From assembly GCF_900187445.1 (NCBI RefSeq), contig NZ_FYEB01000001.1, positions 1,054,001 through 1,118,000 of the forward strand: DNA of 64,000 nucleotides. Direction: 5' to 3'. The stretch comes from Pseudomonas sp. Irchel s3b2 (GTDB lineage: Bacteria; Pseudomonadota; Gammaproteobacteria; Pseudomonadales; Pseudomonadaceae). The position numbers and the translations under genes are program-made. Below, piece by piece: positions 52,009-61,559 of the stretch (within the stretch, counting starts at the first letter, position 1; each line of letters begins with the position of its first letter). The notes below the pieces were generated by a model that did not search any database, was not told where the DNA came from, and saw only the letters and a list, made by a program, of their open reading frames with translations.

Positions 52009-52746
52009 GTGCAAATCGAATCGCGTCGCGCCACAACATTCCCTGATGCTCGTTTCGCCGAGCGGGTGCTGCATCTGCGTGTCACCGAGTCAGTCGTAGA
52101 TCTCGCCTCTGCGCCGTGTTCGGCGGGCTGTCGGTTGCCCGTCGGTTGGGAGGGGCTGATAGCGCACAGCGATGCACTGCAAGTGAGCGGTGGCAGCGTG
52201 CAGGTGCTGCCGATATCTGAAGCGCTGCTGGTGAAATTACAGGTTTTTATCGATCTGAGTGACGCGCTGATTGATCAACGACCCCGCCAGGCACCTTGGG
52301 CGGCATTGCCGGTGGCTTATCCGACCATCCAGTCCGAGAGGGCGCTTGAGCGCTGGTACCTCGAACAGGCAATGGCCAGTGGCTTGGCCTATCAGGCCTT
52401 TGCCGGCGTGCTGCGTCGTACCGAGAGTTACGGACTTGTGCACTTTCTGCTGGAGCAGGGCACCCACAGCGAAAAGTTGACCATTCTGGCGCAGCGTTAT
52501 GGCGTTTCTGTATCGCATTTTCGTCGGCTGTGCCGACAGGCGTTGGGCACTGCGGCCAAGCCTGCATTGCGCGGCTGGCGGACAGCCCAAGCGCTATTGA
52601 ACATGAGTTTGCAGGAGGGCTCCCTGACAGATGTGGCGCTGGAATTCGGTTTTGCCTCTTCTTCGCATTTCTCCAAGGAAATCCGCGAGCTGGTGGGCTT
52701 CACGCCCAGCAGTCTGGCCGATATTACCTACCTTCCAGGCAAGTGA
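52009..52746 (+). CDS. invF: AraC-family T3SS regulator, InvF-like
   Basis: 245 residues from GTG 52009 with TAGGAGGT upstream. The C-terminal AraC double helix-turn-helix (about 150-240) shows LAQRYGVSVSHFRRLCRQALG and SLTDVALEFGFASSSHFSKEIRELVGFTPSSL. The N-terminal part is unlike sugar-binding AraC domains. Its position as the first gene directly before the secretin gene equals invF of the Salmonella SPI-1 operon, where InvF with its chaperone partner drives effector genes. Divergent from nasS. Confidence 0.87.
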   Translation: MQIESRRATTFPDARFAERVLHLRVTESVVDLASAPCSAGCRLPVGWEGLIAHSDALQVSGGSVQVLPISEALLVKLQVFIDLSDALIDQRPRQAPWAALPVAYPTIQSERALERWYLEQAMASGLAYQAFAGVLRRTESYGLVHFLLEQGTHSEKLTILAQRYGVSVSHFRRLCRQALGTAAKPALRGWRTAQALLNMSLQEGSLTDVALEFGFASSSHFSKEIRELVGFTPSSLADITYLPGK

Positions 52747-52751
52747 GCCGC

Positions 52752-54404
52752 ATGAACTGTCGAGTGTTCTCCTTATCCCTTTTGCCCGCCTGCTTAACCA
52801 CCGTGTTGCTGCTCGCGCCGTTTTCCGCGCAGGCCGGAATCTATAATTTCGAAGCCCGGGAACAGAGCGCGCGCACTTTTTTCAGCGAACTGTCCGGTCC
52901 ACTGGGCAAGCCGGTCATCGTCAGCAAGGTCGCTGCGGCCAAGCGGATTTCCGGTACGTTCGATCTGCTCGCGCCGCAACGGACCTTTGAGCGAATCAGC
53001 GCGAAAATGGGCCTGATCTGGTACAGCGATGGTCAGGCGATTTATCTGTATGACGCCTCGGAGTTCAAAAGCTCGATGGTGTCGCTGCAGACCCTGACCG
53101 TGGCGAAACTTCAGGCGTTCCTGGAACGCTCCGGTTTGTACGATCGCCGTTATCCATTGCGCCACGACGGTCTGCGTACGTTCCATGTGTCCGGCCCGCC
53201 GATGTATGTCGATCTGGTCGTGCAAGCGGCCGGGCTGATGGATAACCAGCGTTCGGAACTGTTGCTGGGCAAGCAGCAGATTGGCGTCATTCAGGTGCGA
53301 AACACCTTTGTCAGCGACCGCAAATACGAGCTGCGCGATGACAAGGTGACCATCCCCGGGCTGGCGACCGTGATCGAGAGCTTGTTGCGTGGCGAGAAGC
53401 GCGAAGTCGAGCCGTCGGTGGCGCAAGCTCCTGCACAGCGACCACAGGGCTTGATGCCGGTGTTTCCATTGCAAGGCCTGGCGACCACGCCTTCCGATCA
53501 GGACCCGTCTGCGCCGAGAATCCTTGCGCGCGACACGGCCGCCGGAAACATTCGGGTGGTGGCCTACCCCGATACCAACAGCCTGTTGGTCAAGGGGTTA
53601 CCGGAGCAAGTGCGCTTTATCGAGAACCTGGTGAGTGCGCTGGACACGCCCAAACGCCACGTGGAGTTGTCGTTGTGGATCATTGATTTGCACAAGGATG
53701 AACTCAATCAGCTGGGCATCAATTGGCAAGGCACGGTGAATTCGGGCGGTAAATTTTCCGCATCGCTCAATGCCGGTTCGGCGACCACCCTCGATGGCGC
53801 TTCGTTCGTGACCCAGGTCATGGCGCTGGAGCGGACCAACCGAGCGAACGTAGTCTCGCGACCGGTGATCCTGACCCAGGAAAACGTGCCGGCGATCTTC
53901 GACAACAACCGCACGTTTTATGCCCCGCTGGTGGGCGAGCGCAGTGTCGATTTGCAGCACGTGACCTATGGCACGCTGGTCAGCGTACTGCCGCGTTTCG
54001 CCCAGTCGGACGAGGTGGAAATGTCGCTCAATATCGAGGACGGCAATGAAGTCGAAAACCCCGGCCAGGGTGAGCGTCCAAATGCGCTGCCCACGGTCGG
54101 TCGCACGCGAATCAGCACGGTGGCGCGAGTGCCTCAAGGCAAGAGCCTGTTGGTAGGCGGTTTCACCCGCGATGACAACAGTGAGCAAGTCGGACGGATA
54201 CCGATACTGGGGGCGATTCCGTGGATCGGGCGATTGTTCAGCTATCGCCAGAACCGCTCGGCCAACACGGTGCGGGTGTTCCTGATTCAGCCCAAGGAGA
54301 TTCTCGACGCCCTTGAACCTGTCACGGAGCCGGGCTCGCAGGTGCTGACCCCAGAGCAGCATGAGCGTGTGCGCCGATCGTACTTTCGGGCGGCGATTGA
54401 ATGA
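52752..54404 (+). CDS. invG: T3SS outer-membrane secretin, InvG/SctC
   Basis: 550 residues from ATG 52752 (a longer frame inside invF is rejected). Signal peptide about 1-27 (ending FSAQA). Ring-building N0/N1/N3 regions follow (SGTFDLLAPQRTFERISAKMGLIWY; LQTLTVAKLQAFLERSGLYDRRYPL; IRVVAYPDTNSLLVKGLPEQVRFIENLVSALD). The secretin domain has VPQGKSLLVGGFTRDDNSEQVGRIPILGAIPWIGRLF. Forms the outer-membrane ring of the needle complex. A pilotin gene (invH) is not seen in the window. Starts 5 bases after invF. Confidence 0.93.
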   Translation: MNCRVFSLSLLPACLTTVLLLAPFSAQAGIYNFEAREQSARTFFSELSGPLGKPVIVSKVAAAKRISGTFDLLAPQRTFERISAKMGLIWYSDGQAIYLYDASEFKSSMVSLQTLTVAKLQAFLERSGLYDRRYPLRHDGLRTFHVSGPPMYVDLVVQAAGLMDNQRSELLLGKQQIGVIQVRNTFVSDRKYELRDDKVTIPGLATVIESLLRGEKREVEPSVAQAPAQRPQGLMPVFPLQGLATTPSDQDPSAPRILARDTAAGNIRVVAYPDTNSLLVKGLPEQVRFIENLVSALDTPKRHVELSLWIIDLHKDELNQLGINWQGTVNSGGKFSASLNAGSATTLDGASFVTQVMALERTNRANVVSRPVILTQENVPAIFDNNRTFYAPLVGERSVDLQHVTYGTLVSVLPRFAQSDEVEMSLNIEDGNEVENPGQGERPNALPTVGRTRISTVARVPQGKSLLVGGFTRDDNSEQVGRIPILGAIPWIGRLFSYRQNRSANTVRVFLIQPKEILDALEPVTEPGSQVLTPEQHERVRRSYFRAAIE

Positions 54405-55507
54405 TCCTGCCACCGGTTTCCACGGGTGGGCGAGCTGCCCAGGCTCGGCTGAATGCCGAGAGAGCCGCGGAGCACCCACAACCGCAGGTGGATGCCGACA
54501 TTGATCTGGATGAAAGCGGTACGGCGGCTGCCGCGCAGCGCTTTGTCCAGATCAGCGATGAAATGTCGGCGGCGTTGGCGCAGTTTCGCGGCCGGCGACA
54601 TTTTGAGCTCAAGTCCGACACCCTGACAGACAACTTCGAAAGAGTGCTCGACGACGACACCTTACCCAAGGTGCAACGGGTACTCAGTCTGGCGCGGCTG
54701 GCGGACAAGCCTGTCACCTGGTTGCTGCAGCAGTTGCGCGGGTTGTTTCCCGACGACAGCGATCGGGTGTTGGTGCTGCGCGAATTGTTGCGCCGTAAAC
54801 GGCTCGATGCCGGCTCGCGTCGGCGACTCGAGCGGGTATTGCAGGTGGCGCTCGCCGAGGCCTCGCCCAAGCGAATGAGCGCGGGAATCAATACGGCCCT
54901 CAAAGCCAGAATGTTCGGTGCGAGCATGGCCGTGCGTGCAGGTCTGCTGCGCGAAACCTATCGGGATTTTCTGGAGTCCGACGACGGCCCGGTCAGTTGT
55001 TATCAGGACTGGATTGCGTTGTATGGCCCGCTCAAACGCATGAGCGTGCTGGTGTTCATCGAAGACGCCTTGCTCACCGATATCAGTGCCCAGGACCCGA
55101 GTTGCTCGCGTACAGAGTTTGGCCAGCTGCTGGCCAGGCTGGCTGACCTCAAGCGCCTGCGTTCAGCCGATGGCCTGTTTATCGGCAGCCTGCTCGGCGA
55201 TGAACTCATTTGCCGGCACAACCCCGAAGAGTCTGATTGGCTGGTGTTCCTCATGGGGCTGTTGACCTACCCCGACGAACTCGACCAGCTGTTGCTCGGC
55301 GCGCTGGGCGAACGCCTGCTGTTGAGCCCTCACCGTGAACGCTCGACGGTGCTGCAAACGGTGCGCCGGCTCAGCCTGCAACTGCCATTGCCCCTGTTTG
55401 CCGATGAAGAGGCGCCGCAGCGCCTGGCACAACAGTTCACGCGTCTGGCCAACATCGCCTACGCCCACGAGTGTATTGAACGGCGACGTCTCGGCGGTTG
55501 TTCATGA
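54401..55507 (+). CDS. invE: T3SS gatekeeper, InvE/MxiC (SctW)
   Basis: 368 residues; ATG overlaps the invG stop (ATGA). A disordered N-terminus is followed by helical repeats: RRHFELKSDTLTDNFERVLDDDTLPKVQRVLSLAR and RRLERVLQVALAEASPKRMSAGINTALKARMF, as in the SepL/InvE/MxiC family. Controls the order of translocator and effector export at the inner-membrane gate. Assigned from position plus the family pattern. Confidence 0.87.
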   Translation: MILPPVSTGGRAAQARLNAERAAEHPQPQVDADIDLDESGTAAAAQRFVQISDEMSAALAQFRGRRHFELKSDTLTDNFERVLDDDTLPKVQRVLSLARLADKPVTWLLQQLRGLFPDDSDRVLVLRELLRRKRLDAGSRRRLERVLQVALAEASPKRMSAGINTALKARMFGASMAVRAGLLRETYRDFLESDDGPVSCYQDWIALYGPLKRMSVLVFIEDALLTDISAQDPSCSRTEFGQLLARLADLKRLRSADGLFIGSLLGDELICRHNPEESDWLVFLMGLLTYPDELDQLLLGALGERLLLSPHRERSTVLQTVRRLSLQLPLPLFADEEAPQRLAQQFTRLANIAYAHECIERRRLGGCS

Positions 55508-55530
55508 TTTTGTCCTGGAGCTGACTGGCC

Positions 55531-57582
55531 ATGTTCAATGTGTTTTTGCGAAATGTCGGGGCTCGACCGGAGCTGCTGATCCTCACGCTGATGGTGATGA
55601 TCATCGCCATGCTGATCATTCCCTTGCCGACGATGCTGGTGGATTTTCTCATCGGCCTGAACATCATCATTTCGCTGCTGGTGTTCATGGGTTCTTTCTA
55701 CATCGAGCGCATCCTCAGCTATTCGACGTTCCCGGCGTTACTGCTGTTGACCACGTTGTTTCGCCTGGCGCTTTCAATCAGCACCAGCCGTCTGATTCTC
55801 AGTCAGGCCGATGCGGGCGAAATCATCGCGTCCTTCGGTGACTTTGTGATCGGCGAAAGTCTGGTGGTGGGCTTCGTGATCTTTTCCATTGTCACCATTG
55901 TCCAGTTCATCGTGATCACGAAGGGGTCGGAGCGGGTTGCCGAAGTCGCGGCGCGCTTCTCGCTGGACGGCATGCCGGGCAAGCAAATGAGCATCGACGG
56001 CGACCTGAAGGCTGGCGCGATCACTGCCGAAGAAGCGCGTGAAAAACGCAGCGTACTGGAGCGCGAAAGCCAGTTGTATGGCTCCTTCGACGGGGCCATG
56101 AAGTTCATCAAGGGCGATGCGATCGCCGGCATCATCATTATCTTCGTCAACTTCATCGGCGGCATGGCCATTGGCGTCGGACAAATGGGCATGGACATGT
56201 CCACGGCCCTGTCGACCTACACCTTGCTGACCATCGGCGACGGTCTGGTGGCGCAGATTCCAGCGTTGCTGATTGCCATCGGTGCCGGCTTCATTGTGAC
56301 CCGCGTCAACGGCGATGACAGCAACCTGGGGCGCAACATGCTCGCGCAAATGTTGGGTAACCCCTTCGTTCTGGGCGTGACCGCATTGCTGGCGGTGGGC
56401 GTAGGCCTGCTGCCCGGTTTTCCGCTGCTGACGTTCTTGTCGATTGCCGGTGTGCTGGGGCTGGTTGTGTTCATGCGACATCGCAAATCTTCCAGGCAAG
56501 CCGGGCAGGGCGAAGGTCGTGTTGCACCCTCAGAGCAAGGCGCACTGCAAACCGAGTCGGGACTGCTCGACGACGTCGACAACATCGCCACCGAAACCAT
56601 CGCTCTGATGTTGCTGGTGCCCACCACGCGCCTGGAAGAGCTGAACAAGGCCCGTTGGGCAGCGCGCTTTCGCAGCCAGTTTTTCGTCGACTACGGGCTG
56701 CGCATTCCCGAACCGCAGCTTCGTGCCAGCGATGCGTTGCCGGCGCATCAGGTCGCGGTGCTGATCAATGAAGTACGCGCCGAACAGTTCGATATCCATT
56801 TCGATCACTGGCGTCTGCTCGACTATTCACCGGAGCTCGAACCCATGGGTTTTGCGTTGGTGCGCGGCAATGACAGCAACCGCCTGGGCGGCGTCTGGGT
56901 CAACGCCACCGACCGCGAGCGGGTACAGCAATTGGGTTATCACCTGCGCCCGGCCGACGAAGAATGCTATCGCTGCCTGGTCACGTTGCTGGCGCGCAAT
57001 ATCCAGGAGTTTTTTGGCGTGCAGGAAACCAAGCAACTGCTCGACGAAATGGAAGCGCGCTACCCCGATCTGCTCAAGGAAGTGTATCGCCACGTCACGG
57101 TGCAGAAGATCGCCGAAGTACTGCAACGGCTGATCGGCGAGCGTATTTCCGTGCGCAACATGAAGCTCATTCTCGAATCGCTGGCCCATTGGGCTTCGCG
57201 GGAAAAGGATGTGCTGGCGCTGGTCGAGCACGTTCGCGGCGCGATGGCCCGCTACATCAGCAACAAGTTTGCCCAGGGCAATGACTTGCGCGTGCTGCTG
57301 TTGTCACCAGAGTTCGAAGAAGTGGTGCGGCGAGGGATTCGGCAAACGTCGGGCGGCAGTTTCATCAACCTGGAACCGGCCGAGTCGGAAGAACTGATGG
57401 ACCGACTGAGTGTCGGCCTGGACAGCCTGCACATCGCGCAAAAGGACATGGTGCTGCTGTGTTCGATTGACGTGCGGCGCTACATCAAAAAGCTGATCGA
57501 GGGGCGTTTCCGGGAGCTGGACGTGATGTCGTTCGGTGAAATCTCCGAGACCGTCTCCGTCAATGTCATCAAAACGCTGTAA
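55531..57582 (+). CDS. invA: T3SS major export apparatus protein, InvA (SctV)
   Basis: 683 residues. The N-terminal half has seven or eight membrane helices (LLILTLMVMIIAMLIIPLP onward). The FHIPEP region between them includes ISTSRLILSQADAGEIIASFGDFVIGESLVVGFVIF and RFSLDGMPGKQMSIDGDLKAG. The cytosolic C-terminal domain (about 345-683) forms the nonameric ring; VQKIAEVLQRLIGERISVRNMKLILESLAHWA is family-typical. Starts 23 bases after invE. Confidence 0.96.
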   Translation: MFNVFLRNVGARPELLILTLMVMIIAMLIIPLPTMLVDFLIGLNIIISLLVFMGSFYIERILSYSTFPALLLLTTLFRLALSISTSRLILSQADAGEIIASFGDFVIGESLVVGFVIFSIVTIVQFIVITKGSERVAEVAARFSLDGMPGKQMSIDGDLKAGAITAEEAREKRSVLERESQLYGSFDGAMKFIKGDAIAGIIIIFVNFIGGMAIGVGQMGMDMSTALSTYTLLTIGDGLVAQIPALLIAIGAGFIVTRVNGDDSNLGRNMLAQMLGNPFVLGVTALLAVGVGLLPGFPLLTFLSIAGVLGLVVFMRHRKSSRQAGQGEGRVAPSEQGALQTESGLLDDVDNIATETIALMLLVPTTRLEELNKARWAARFRSQFFVDYGLRIPEPQLRASDALPAHQVAVLINEVRAEQFDIHFDHWRLLDYSPELEPMGFALVRGNDSNRLGGVWVNATDRERVQQLGYHLRPADEECYRCLVTLLARNIQEFFGVQETKQLLDEMEARYPDLLKEVYRHVTVQKIAEVLQRLIGERISVRNMKLILESLAHWASREKDVLALVEHVRGAMARYISNKFAQGNDLRVLLLSPEFEEVVRRGIRQTSGGSFINLEPAESEELMDRLSVGLDSLHIAQKDMVLLCSIDVRRYIKKLIEGRFRELDVMSFGEISETVSVNVIKTL

Positions 57583-57595
57583 GGAAATCCTGTAA

Positions 57596-58003
57596 ATGAT
57601 ACCGATGGATATTGCCGGCCTGTTGCGCGAAGCGCTGCATCATAGTGGCTGCGAGGACCGTCAGATAGGGCACTTCGACAGTCACAGCACTATTGAGATG
57701 CAGATGAAAAACCTGCCCGATATCAGCGTGGCGGTGGTCGATGATGACGTCTGGGTCTGGGCGACGGTCGCAGAAGCGAGCCCGAATGCAGTGAATCATT
57801 GCGCCTTCGATTTGATGCAGTTCCTGCTGGAAGGCAATGCTTTTTCCCGCACCGGGCAATTGCATCTTTGCGTCGTTCAGGAACGGCTCGAACTGCGCTT
57901 GATGGCCAATGCTCACGCCCTCAGTGACGCCGAACACTTCGCACAAGCCCTCGATACTTTCGTGCAGGCCACCGAAACGCTGTGTGAACTGTTACGCCGA
58001 TGA
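57596..58003 (+). CDS. invB: T3SS chaperone, InvB/Spa15 family
   Basis: 135 residues from ATG 57596 (AAGGAAAT upstream; another ATG three codons later is possible). Small acidic class IB chaperone pattern: [18 protein letters not shown] at the N-terminus, the beta strands [16 protein letters not shown] and [12 protein letters not shown], and a C-terminal helix [13 protein letters not shown]. Binds several effectors for delivery to the ATPase. Position between invA and invC equals that in Salmonella. Confidence 0.88.
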   Translation: MIPMDIAGLLREALHHSGCEDRQIGHFDSHSTIEMQMKNLPDISVAVVDDDVWVWATVAEASPNAVNHCAFDLMQFLLEGNAFSRTGQLHLCVVQERLELRLMANAHALSDAEHFAQALDTFVQATETLCELLRR

Positions 58004-59286
58004 ACACCCGGTTGGAAAGGCATGCGGCCCATCCCCTGCGTTTGAGCGGTCCGTTGATCGAAGCAGCGCTGGGTGACGTGGTCATTGGCGAAGTCTGCGA
58101 AGTGCGTCGCCATTGGCGCTTGCCTCAGGTCGCGGCCAGGGCGCAGGTCATCGGCTTCAAACCTGGCGCCGTTCTGCTCAGTTTGCTCGGTGACGCGAAA
58201 GGCTTGTCCAGGGAGTCGATGATCGTTCCCACGGGCGCGACGCTGCAACTGACGTGCAGTGACGCCTTGCTCGGCAGTGTGGTCGACCCACAGGGCACGA
58301 TCGTCGAGCGTCTGGCACCGTCAACGACGGTGGCGCAACGGGACTATCCCGTGGATGCGGACCCTCCGTCCTACCAGCAGCGGCGCCCCGTAGCGGAACC
58401 GTTGCGTACTGGCATTCGCGTCATCGACGGCTTGCTGACCTGCGGTGTCGGTCAGCGCATCGGCATTTTTGCCGCCGCCGGTTCCGGTAAAACCACCTTG
58501 ATCAACATGCTGATCAACCACACTGACGCGGACGTTTTTGTCATCGGCCTGATTGGCGAACGCGGGCGTGAAGTGACCGAATTCATCGAGCATCTGCGCC
58601 AGTCTGAGAAGCGCTCTCGTTGCGTGGTGGTGTATGCCACGTCGGATTTTTCTTCGGTTGATCGCTGCAACTCGGCGCTCCAGGCCACGGCCATCGCCGA
58701 GTATTTTCGCGACCAGGGTCAGCGTGTGGTGTTGTTGCTGGACTCGTTGACGCGTTACGCCCGGGCTCGCCGTGACCTGGCCCTGGCGGCCGGCGAAGCA
58801 CCGGCGCGGCGCGGCTATCCGGCCTCGGTGTTCGATGCCTTACCGCGCTTGCTGGAGCGACCGGGTGTGACCGCTTCCGGCAGCATTACCGCCTGGTACA
58901 CCGTCCTGCTGGAAAGTGACGACGAGCCGGACCCGATTGCCGAAGAGATTCGCTCCATTCTCGACGGCCACATTTACCTCAGCCGTGCCCTGGCGGCCAA
59001 AGGTCACTACCCGGCAATCGATGTCTTGCGCAGCGTCAGTCGCGTGGCAACGCAAGTCACCACGCCACAGGTGCAGCAACTGGCGGCGTCGACCCGGGAA
59101 ACGCTGACGCGCCTTGAGCAGTTGCAGATTTTCCTCGATATGGGCGAGTACACCCAGGGCGCAGACGCGGCCAACGACCACGCGATGCAGCGTCGCGAAG
59201 AGCTCATGCAGTGGCTGCGTCAGCCGACGGGCGAATGTTGCGAGCCGGACGAAACCCTGCGGAGTTTGCATGAACTCATTGGGTGA
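58000..59286 (+). CDS. invC: T3SS ATPase, InvC (SctN)
   Basis: 428 residues, ATGA overlap with invB. Walker A is AAAGSGKTT (158-166, Lys164), Walker B VVLLLD (243-248), and [27 protein letters not shown] lies in the catalytic beta-subunit region. A short N-terminal beta barrel (1-80) and C-terminal helical domain match F1-like T3SS ATPases. Powers unfolding and separation of substrates from chaperones. Forms a hexamer with InvI as central stalk. Confidence 0.95.
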   Translation: MNTRLERHAAHPLRLSGPLIEAALGDVVIGEVCEVRRHWRLPQVAARAQVIGFKPGAVLLSLLGDAKGLSRESMIVPTGATLQLTCSDALLGSVVDPQGTIVERLAPSTTVAQRDYPVDADPPSYQQRRPVAEPLRTGIRVIDGLLTCGVGQRIGIFAAAGSGKTTLINMLINHTDADVFVIGLIGERGREVTEFIEHLRQSEKRSRCVVVYATSDFSSVDRCNSALQATAIAEYFRDQGQRVVLLLDSLTRYARARRDLALAAGEAPARRGYPASVFDALPRLLERPGVTASGSITAWYTVLLESDDEPDPIAEEIRSILDGHIYLSRALAAKGHYPAIDVLRSVSRVATQVTTPQVQQLAASTRETLTRLEQLQIFLDMGEYTQGADAANDHAMQRREELMQWLRQPTGECCEPDETLRSLHELIG

Positions 59287-59725
59287 TCGGCGGCGCCTGT
59301 TGGCGTTCAGTCAGTTCCGTCGGCAACGCGGCGAACAAACGGTGTTGCGAACACAGCAGCAATTGCAACCGCTGCTGCAGGAGCGTGCCGGTTTCGAGGG
59401 GCAGGAGGCCTCACTGCAAAGTCTATTGGCCAGCCATCGCGCGAACGACTGCGTACTGGATCACGGGCAACTGTTGGCGCTGTTGCGAAGGCAGGCCGTC
59501 ATCCGTCGGCAGATCGATCTGTTGCGTGTCGAGCGTGATCGCGTGGACCAGCAGTGCCGGCAGGTTGAGCAATTGTTGCAAGAACAACGCGAGCAATTGC
59601 GTCTGTTGCAGCGCAAGCACGACAAGTACGAGCGGTCTGTCCAGCAGCTGTTGCGTGGGCAACGGCTTGAACAGGTGCGTCGAGAAGAAAGGGAGATAGA
59701 AGAGATGAGTGGAGTTCGGCGATGA
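59270..59725 (+). CDS. invI: T3SS ATPase stalk protein, InvI/SpaM (SctO)
   Basis: 151 residues from ATG 59270, which overlaps invC by 17 bases (CGGAG upstream). Almost entirely helical with high Gln/Arg/Leu content ([30 protein letters not shown]), fitting a two-helix coiled coil of FliJ type. Inserts into the InvC hexamer and contacts the export gate. Low sequence identity is usual for this family, so position carries much of the assignment. Confidence 0.85.
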   Translation: MNSLGDRRRLLAFSQFRRQRGEQTVLRTQQQLQPLLQERAGFEGQEASLQSLLASHRANDCVLDHGQLLALLRRQAVIRRQIDLLRVERDRVDQQCRQVEQLLQEQREQLRLLQRKHDKYERSVQQLLRGQRLEQVRREEREIEEMSGVRR

Positions 59726-60630
59726 ACGATGTATCTGTAATTTTACCTTTGCCGGTTCAAGTCCCTGACCCCGTTACCGACGGCGCCCTGGATGAACTGC
59801 AAGACGTGTTCGTACCGGTGCAAGAGGAGGATCTGCCGCAAGGTGTGCTCGATCTCTTGGCTGCGCTGATCCTGCGTCATCGATCCGCGACGCAAACCGG
59901 GCGCGCAGCGTTCGGGCAATCGATGACCATCATCGCGGGCCATGGGGCGGCGGATGTTGTGCGCGACAATGCGCTGTCGCCCGTCCCGGTAGCGATGACT
60001 TATCCACAACCCGACCGGCCGATCCAACACCGGCCACCCCAACTGATGACGTCTATCGGTCCGACCGTCGACAGGATGGAAATGCCTGTGCAAGGGCCGT
60101 CCGGCAAAACTGATTTGGACCCGCCTCCATCGAGGCTGCCTGTGGGGGCGCCGATCGAACGCTCGTCGAGTACCGCTGAACCAATGTCAATCGAACGAGC
60201 CGCTCATACGCCGATTCTGCTCCCCGCCGAGCCGCAATTGCCCGAGGCACTGTTGCAGCCGCCGGTGATGCGTCAATCGGCATCGGTCGTACCGCCATCC
60301 ATTCCTTTATCCCCGATATTACGGCCCATGCCGGCGCCGGACATGATGCTCGAAACCTTGCCCGGCTCGGACCGGGGCTTGCTGCAGGTGCCATTCAACA
60401 AAGGCACGGTCAGCGGGCAAGTGACCATCAGTCGAATGCCTGACGATTCCACTCGCAATCTTCAGCTCAGCCCGAGCAATGCCCTGGTGTTCGAGCAACT
60501 CAAGGTGCCTTTCGAACAGGTGCGAGAGCCGGCCTGGCGGTTGACCGACAGTGGCGGCGAGCAGCAGCGTCAGGGTTCGCAGCAGTCGCCGGACGACGAG
60601 CAGGCCGAACAGTCTGAACTTCCCGCATGA
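59722..60630 (+). CDS. invJ: T3SS needle-length regulator, InvJ/SpaN (SctP)
   Basis: 302 residues, ATGA overlap with invI. The N-terminus is acidic (LQDVFVPVQEEDLPQGVLDLL), the long middle part is Pro/Ser-rich and probably disordered (about 85-215), and a small C-terminal domain (about 225-290) resembles the SpaN/EivJ substrate-switch domain (VTISRMPDDSTRNLQLSPSN). It is a secreted ruler protein in related systems. Assignment rests on position and this layout; sequence conservation is low as usual. Confidence 0.78.
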   Translation: MNDVSVILPLPVQVPDPVTDGALDELQDVFVPVQEEDLPQGVLDLLAALILRHRSATQTGRAAFGQSMTIIAGHGAADVVRDNALSPVPVAMTYPQPDRPIQHRPPQLMTSIGPTVDRMEMPVQGPSGKTDLDPPPSRLPVGAPIERSSSTAEPMSIERAAHTPILLPAEPQLPEALLQPPVMRQSASVVPPSIPLSPILRPMPAPDMMLETLPGSDRGLLQVPFNKGTVSGQVTISRMPDDSTRNLQLSPSNALVFEQLKVPFEQVREPAWRLTDSGGEQQRQGSQQSPDDEQAEQSELPA

Positions 60631-61559
60631 GCACACTGAAGTTGCGCCGGGTCGACCCTGCGGCCCATGCCCGTACGCGGTCGGTCCAGCGCTGGCGGGG
60701 TGCCGGTCATGGCGCAGGTTCGGGTTGTCTGCGACGGCTGCCTGGCTATTTGCGTTTTTGCGCACGCAGCGAAGGCGGGGACTGGCACGGACTGATCAAG
60801 GCCCGCGACTGGCTGCAGCACTCGCTCCCATTGTTGCAGTCGTTACTGGCGATCGAGACCCCGGTGACACGTATCGCCGACCTGTTCCGGGCAGTGCCGC
60901 GAGCGTTGCTGCTGGAGCCGGACGAGTTGCATTACCAGGCGCTGTTCGATGTCGAGTTGGTCGACCCACAGCAATTGCCGATGCACCCCTTGCCATGGCT
61001 CGAAACGCCTCAGGGGCGCGTGTGGGTGACGCAGTTGCCACCGTTACGCGCCGTCAGCGAGCCCTTGAACCCCGGCTCTTGGTTGAGCGATTTGCCACTG
61101 CGCCTTGAGCTGATACTGGGTGTCAGTCACCTGAGCCATGCGCGCCGGATACGACTGAGAGAGGGCGATGTCCTGCGGATCACTCAGCAGACGCGTCAGG
61201 GCTGGCTGGCGGGTCGACGCATCGGCGTATTCACGTTTATTGAAGAAGGACTACTCATGCAATCGACCGTTGCCGATGCAAATCAACAGGCCGCGACTGA
61301 CCCCGGAACGGATGTCGAACTCGGTACACTTTGCGTGCGTCTGGAGTTCATCCTCGCGACCCATGACATCAACCTGGCTACCTTGTCGCAGATCGTCGAT
61401 GGGCAACTGATCCCGCTGGCCGACAATGCTGCGCGACACATCGAGGTTCGCGCCAATGGCAAGCGTGTTGCCCGGGGGGAACTGGTGCAGCTGGACGAGC
61501 AATTGGGTGTCGAGTTGATTGAAGTCTATCGGAGCACTTTATCGGAACACCCGCGATGA
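60627..61559 (+). CDS. spaO: T3SS cytoplasmic sorting-platform protein, SpaO (SctQ)
   Basis: 310 residues, ATGA overlap with invJ. The C-terminal SPOA domains are visible: SWLSDLPLRLELILGVSHLSHARRIRLREGDVLRI (first) and VELGTLCVRLEFILATHDINLATLSQIVDGQLIPLAD (second). N-terminal part about 1-140 is family-specific. Builds the cytoplasmic pods that sort substrates. It contains an internal ribosome site and ATG (61257) that would make a separate C-terminal product, as in Salmonella. Confidence 0.92.
   Translation: MSTLKLRRVDPAAHARTRSVQRWRGAGHGAGSGCLRRLPGYLRFCARSEGGDWHGLIKARDWLQHSLPLLQSLLAIETPVTRIADLFRAVPRALLLEPDELHYQALFDVELVDPQQLPMHPLPWLETPQGRVWVTQLPPLRAVSEPLNPGSWLSDLPLRLELILGVSHLSHARRIRLREGDVLRITQQTRQGWLAGRRIGVFTFIEEGLLMQSTVADANQQAATDPGTDVELGTLCVRLEFILATHDINLATLSQIVDGQLIPLADNAARHIEVRANGKRVARGELVQLDEQLGVELIEVYRSTLSEHPR
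61257..61559 (+). CDS. spaO: Predicted short SpaO isoform (SpaO-C) from an internal start
   Basis: The ATG at codon 211 of spaO is preceded by GAAGAAGGA with a six-base gap, an excellent ribosome site inside the gene. The product is 100 residues and holds just the last SPOA domain. In Salmonella SpaO an internal start near codon 203 gives about 100 residues that form part of the functional complex with full-length SpaO. Equivalence is inferred from size, position and signal. Confidence 0.72.
   Translation: MQSTVADANQQAATDPGTDVELGTLCVRLEFILATHDINLATLSQIVDGQLIPLADNAARHIEVRANGKRVARGELVQLDEQLGVELIEVYRSTLSEHPR

Noticed and set aside
52530..52751. N-terminal extension of the secretin frame into invF
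   Set aside because: It would bury the signal peptide and overlaps the conserved AraC domain of invF in another phase; the ATG at 52752 is used.
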